Positions 4,627 through 6,520 of a DNA stretch of 6,520 nt are shown here, one piece after another. The notes beneath the pieces were generated by a model that worked only from the letters and a program-made list of their open reading frames with translations, had not been told where the DNA came from and made no database searches. The position numbers and the translations under genes are program-made. The stretch is from JAGOBX01 sp017999075 [NCBI: Candidatus Babelota bacterium]. Lineage in GTDB: Bacteria; JAGOBX01. The stretch's first letter is position 1, and each line of letters opens with the position of its first letter. The DNA lies in NCBI GenBank assembly GCA_017999075.1, contig JAGOBX010000201.1:1-6520 (forward strand). The letters are read 5' to 3'.

Positions 4627-5842
4627 TGACGTTTAATTCGAATGGAATATTTTTTAAACCTGAATTAAGCTGACAGTCCTGTTTGGTAATAAAATGAACA
4701 CATTGTTCGTATTTTTTGCTGATATTTTCTATAGTTGTGAAAAATAAATCGTCAGCTTCTTTACAGTCATAATAATTGAAATTAATTGTAAACATATCTT
4801 TTAACAGATTGTTTACAAAATCATCTGAAAGAAACGCGTCAAAAAGTTCTGCGTCTTCAGTTGATACTTTGTTTGTAAAAACAAAATTGCATATTTCGGT
4901 CGTGATTTCAAATTTTACGCTTAACGTCAGGTAAATGACTACTTTATCAATATTTTCGTATAAGTTTCTGATTTTTTTTATTATTTTCGATTCCCGGTCA
5001 ATAGAATCGTCAACTATATAATAAATCATTTCGTTTAATTTCATTATTTTGTTTGCTTCAAGCATATTATTTCTTAAAGATACCATTACAGGCAGAAGTG
5101 ATTTGCAGAAATCACTTTCAGCATTTCTTATTTTTGTTATAATTGAAGATATCTGATTGAATTCTCCGTATCCGTCGATTATATAACCTGCAAGGTTTTC
5201 GGCTTTTCCTATTGTATCCTGAATAGAATCATAACCTATTGAATAAGGAGTTAATTTATATTTCCCTGCTATTTCGTTTAATCCTCTGCCCAACACCAGA
5301 CTTCTGGAAATTATTATTACCGATAAATTGTTATTGGCATCTTCAGGGATAAAATTGAATTTTGCAGAACCGGATTGTTCTTTTAAATCAAGCAATATCT
5401 TCTGGATTTTGTTATACCATTTATTGAGTTTGTTGCCGGGAGAAAAAACTTCTATATCATCTTCACTTACATTTTTTTCGGCGCAGTATTCCTGGAATAC
5501 CTGTTCTTCGTTTTCACAGATTTTAAATATATTCATTATTGCAGTATTGGATAAAAATTTAAAAACAGGTTTTTGCAGATGGGTTAAATATATTTTTTTG
5601 TTCAGCATCCGTAATTTTTTATTTAAATCTATCAGTTCTTTGAATGTTTCCGTTGATATGAAAGGGACTTTGGCAAGATCAAACGCTACATATTCGCAAA
5701 ATGTATTGAATTTGGAAATCAGTGTTTCTTTTATAGGATATAAGTTTTGTTCTGTAATACTGCCGGTAAATTCTACAACAGTAATTTTTTTATAACAATA
5801 ATCATCAATATTTAATCCTGATTTAATAGTGATTTCAGCCAT
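4616..5842 (-). CDS. STAS-domain protein with receiver-like middle and unknown C-terminal domain
   Basis: This 408-residue cytoplasmic protein has no membrane segment. Residues about 18-120 fit a STAS fold of the SpoIIAA/anti-anti-sigma type: alternating strand and helix, VAFDLAKVPFIS (52-63), then NKKIYLTHLQKPVFKFLSNT (81-100). In a gapless alignment by eye, the SpoIIAA phospho-Ser of MDSSG falls on Glu65. After a linker, residues about 172-298 resemble a response-regulator receiver: strand NLSVIIIS (172-179), GYIIDGYGEF (219-228) with Asp223 at the phosphoacceptor place, a strand ending in Ser255 and YYIVDD (274-279). The N-terminal acidic pair is missing. Residues 300-408 I cannot assign. 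The start has GAGGGG at a 6-nt spacer, and a TTGAAG-N16-TATAAT promoter lies just upstream. It heads an operon with ruvC and the lipoate-family gene, which gives no functional hint. The STAS call is fairly safe; the receiver call is tentative. Confidence 0.75.
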   Translation of the reverse strand: MAEITIKSGLNIDDYCYKKITVVEFTGSITEQNLYPIKETLISKFNTFCEYVAFDLAKVPFISTETFKELIDLNKKLRMLNKKIYLTHLQKPVFKFLSNTAIMNIFKICENEEQVFQEYCAEKNVSEDDIEVFSPGNKLNKWYNKIQKILLDLKEQSGSAKFNFIPEDANNNLSVIIISRSLVLGRGLNEIAGKYKLTPYSIGYDSIQDTIGKAENLAGYIIDGYGEFNQISSIITKIRNAESDFCKSLLPVMVSLRNNMLEANKIMKLNEMIYYIVDDSIDRESKIIKKIRNLYENIDKVVIYLTLSVKFEITTEICNFVFTNKVSTEDAELFDAFLSDDFVNNLLKDMFTINFNYYDCKEADDLFFTTIENISKKYEQCVHFITKQDCQLNSGLKNIPFELNVNVL

Positions 5843-5877
5843 TGCATTCCCCTCAATTTAATTTTTATTTTTTATTT

Positions 5878-5905
5878 ATTATAGAATTAAAAATAAAAAC
5901 TTCAA
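5878..5905 (-). promoter_or_regulatory. Sigma-70-type promoter of the STAS-ruvC-lipoate operon
   Basis: On the minus strand TTGAAG (5905-5900) is followed after 16 nt by a perfect TATAAT (5883-5878). Transcription would start near 5871, leaving a leader of about 29 nt that contains the GAGGGG ribosome site of the STAS gene. The surrounding region is very AT-rich, which raises the chance of false boxes. Confidence 0.6.
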
Positions 5906-6085
5906 TATAAAATAAAAACATGAATAGAAATACCGGTTAGGAAAACTGCTCCTATATCTTGAGCTTATGAATTGTTTACAAAATATTATATATTTTTTTA
6001 AGAAATTAAAATATAATTCTATCATATTATACTTTTATAATTTATTAAAATTAAAATTTGTATAAAAATTATGGAGTGATAAGAG

Positions 6086-6520
6086 ATGATTATAGTTACT
6101 GGTGGAGCCGGATTTATTGGAAGCGCCATTATATGGAGATTGAATCAGATTGGAGAGTCTAATATTTTAGTTGTTGACAGCCTTGGAAAATCTGATAAAT
6201 GGAAGAATCTAAGAAATTTAAAATACAGTGATTATATGGAAAAAGACAGGTTTCTGGAAAAAATAATTAAAGATGAATTTCATGAAAATGATGTTGATTG
6301 TATAATACATATGGGAGCGTGTTCTTCCACCACTGAAACAGATTGCAGGTATCTGGCAATTAATAATTATGAATATACCAGGATATTGGCTGATTTTGCA
6401 GTATCTAACCAGATAGGATTTATTTATGCAAGCAGCGCTGCTACTTATGGTTCAGGCGAATCAGGGTATAATGACGATGAAAAAAATCTTGATAAACTGC
6501 AGCCTTTGAATATGTATGGA
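6086..6520 (+). CDS. hldD: ADP-L-glycero-D-manno-heptose 6-epimerase, N-terminal part (runs off the right edge)
   Basis: The first 145 codons of an extended short-chain dehydrogenase/reductase enzyme are present; it inverts C6 of ADP-D-glycero-D-manno-heptose to make the precursor of LPS inner-core heptose. Visible are the NAD(P)-binding TGGAGFIG (5-12) and Asp31 at the end of the second strand. Then come the HldD-specific HMGACSSTTETD (75-86), NNYEY (93-97), YASSAATYG (114-122) and PLNMYG (140-145). The HldD-specific block separates it from GalE and other sugar epimerases. Tyr144 should be the catalytic Tyr of the YxxxK pair; the window ends one residue later, before the Lys. The ATG at 6086 follows GGAGTGAT (6073-6080) at a suitable distance. 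It is transcribed away from the STAS operon. AT-rich -10-like boxes at 6012-6017 and 6036-6041 lack convincing -35 partners, so I do not call its promoter. Confidence 0.95.
   Translation, partial: MIIVTGGAGFIGSAIIWRLNQIGESNILVVDSLGKSDKWKNLRNLKYSDYMEKDRFLEKIIKDEFHENDVDCIIHMGACSSTTETDCRYLAINNYEYTRILADFAVSNQIGFIYASSAATYGSGESGYNDDEKNLDKLQPLNMYG

Noticed and set aside
4140-5795. Plus-strand frames inside ruvC and the STAS gene (4140-4364, 4445-4636, 5328-5795)
   Set aside because: All are opposite well-supported genes, lack ribosome sites and show no protein family pattern.
5938-5954. Small inverted repeat TAGGA/TCCTA in the divergent region
   Set aside because: With only five base pairs and no T-tract, it is within chance expectation for such a region.

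Overview
The window comes from a low-GC, flagellated, probably diderm (Gram-negative) bacterium. Diderm is inferred from a recognisable hldD (ADP-heptose epimerase, lipopolysaccharide inner core). Motility is shown by two tandem flagellin genes with strong AAGGAGG ribosome binding sites. I cannot name the phylum: nothing here is diagnostic, and the flagellins are generic short D0/D1 proteins.

Six of the seven genes are on the minus strand, so the layout reads from right to left. (1) From a sigma-70-type promoter near 5878-5905 runs a tight operon: a STAS-domain protein with a receiver-like middle (4616-5842), ruvC (overlapping it by 11 nt) and a LipM/LplA-type lipoate-family transferase (26 nt further on). 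(2) A 320-nt gene-free stretch (3096-3415) holds a good sigma-28 (FliA-type) promoter and a long structured leader for flagellin copy 1 (2217-3095). (3) After a second structured gap with an orphan Shine-Dalgarno sequence comes flagellin copy 2 (1137-2015), closed by a 15-bp perfect-stem terminator. (4) Next come a single-pass, Lys/Glu-rich low-complexity membrane protein (440-1030) and, coupled to it by an ATGA overlap, the first 147 codons of a DUF2723-type membrane glycosyltransferase that leaves the window at base 1. (5) Divergent on the plus strand at the right edge are the first 145 codons of hldD.

The two flagellins have equal length (292 aa) and are about 85% identical by hand count; both carry a Cys in the D1 helix region. 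Their leaders differ in sequence but share several ANGGA motifs, including the ribosome binding sites themselves and one in a hairpin loop. That arrangement suggests CsrA-type translational control, and is the most interesting regulatory idea in the window. The second is the STAS protein, whose usual phosphorylatable Ser is replaced by Glu and whose receiver-like middle keeps a candidate phospho-Asp but lacks the acidic metal pocket. The third is the pattern of A9-A10 runs in the lipoate-family gene and the Lys-rich gene, which are absent from the flagellins. I see no mobile element, CRISPR array, tRNA or rRNA.
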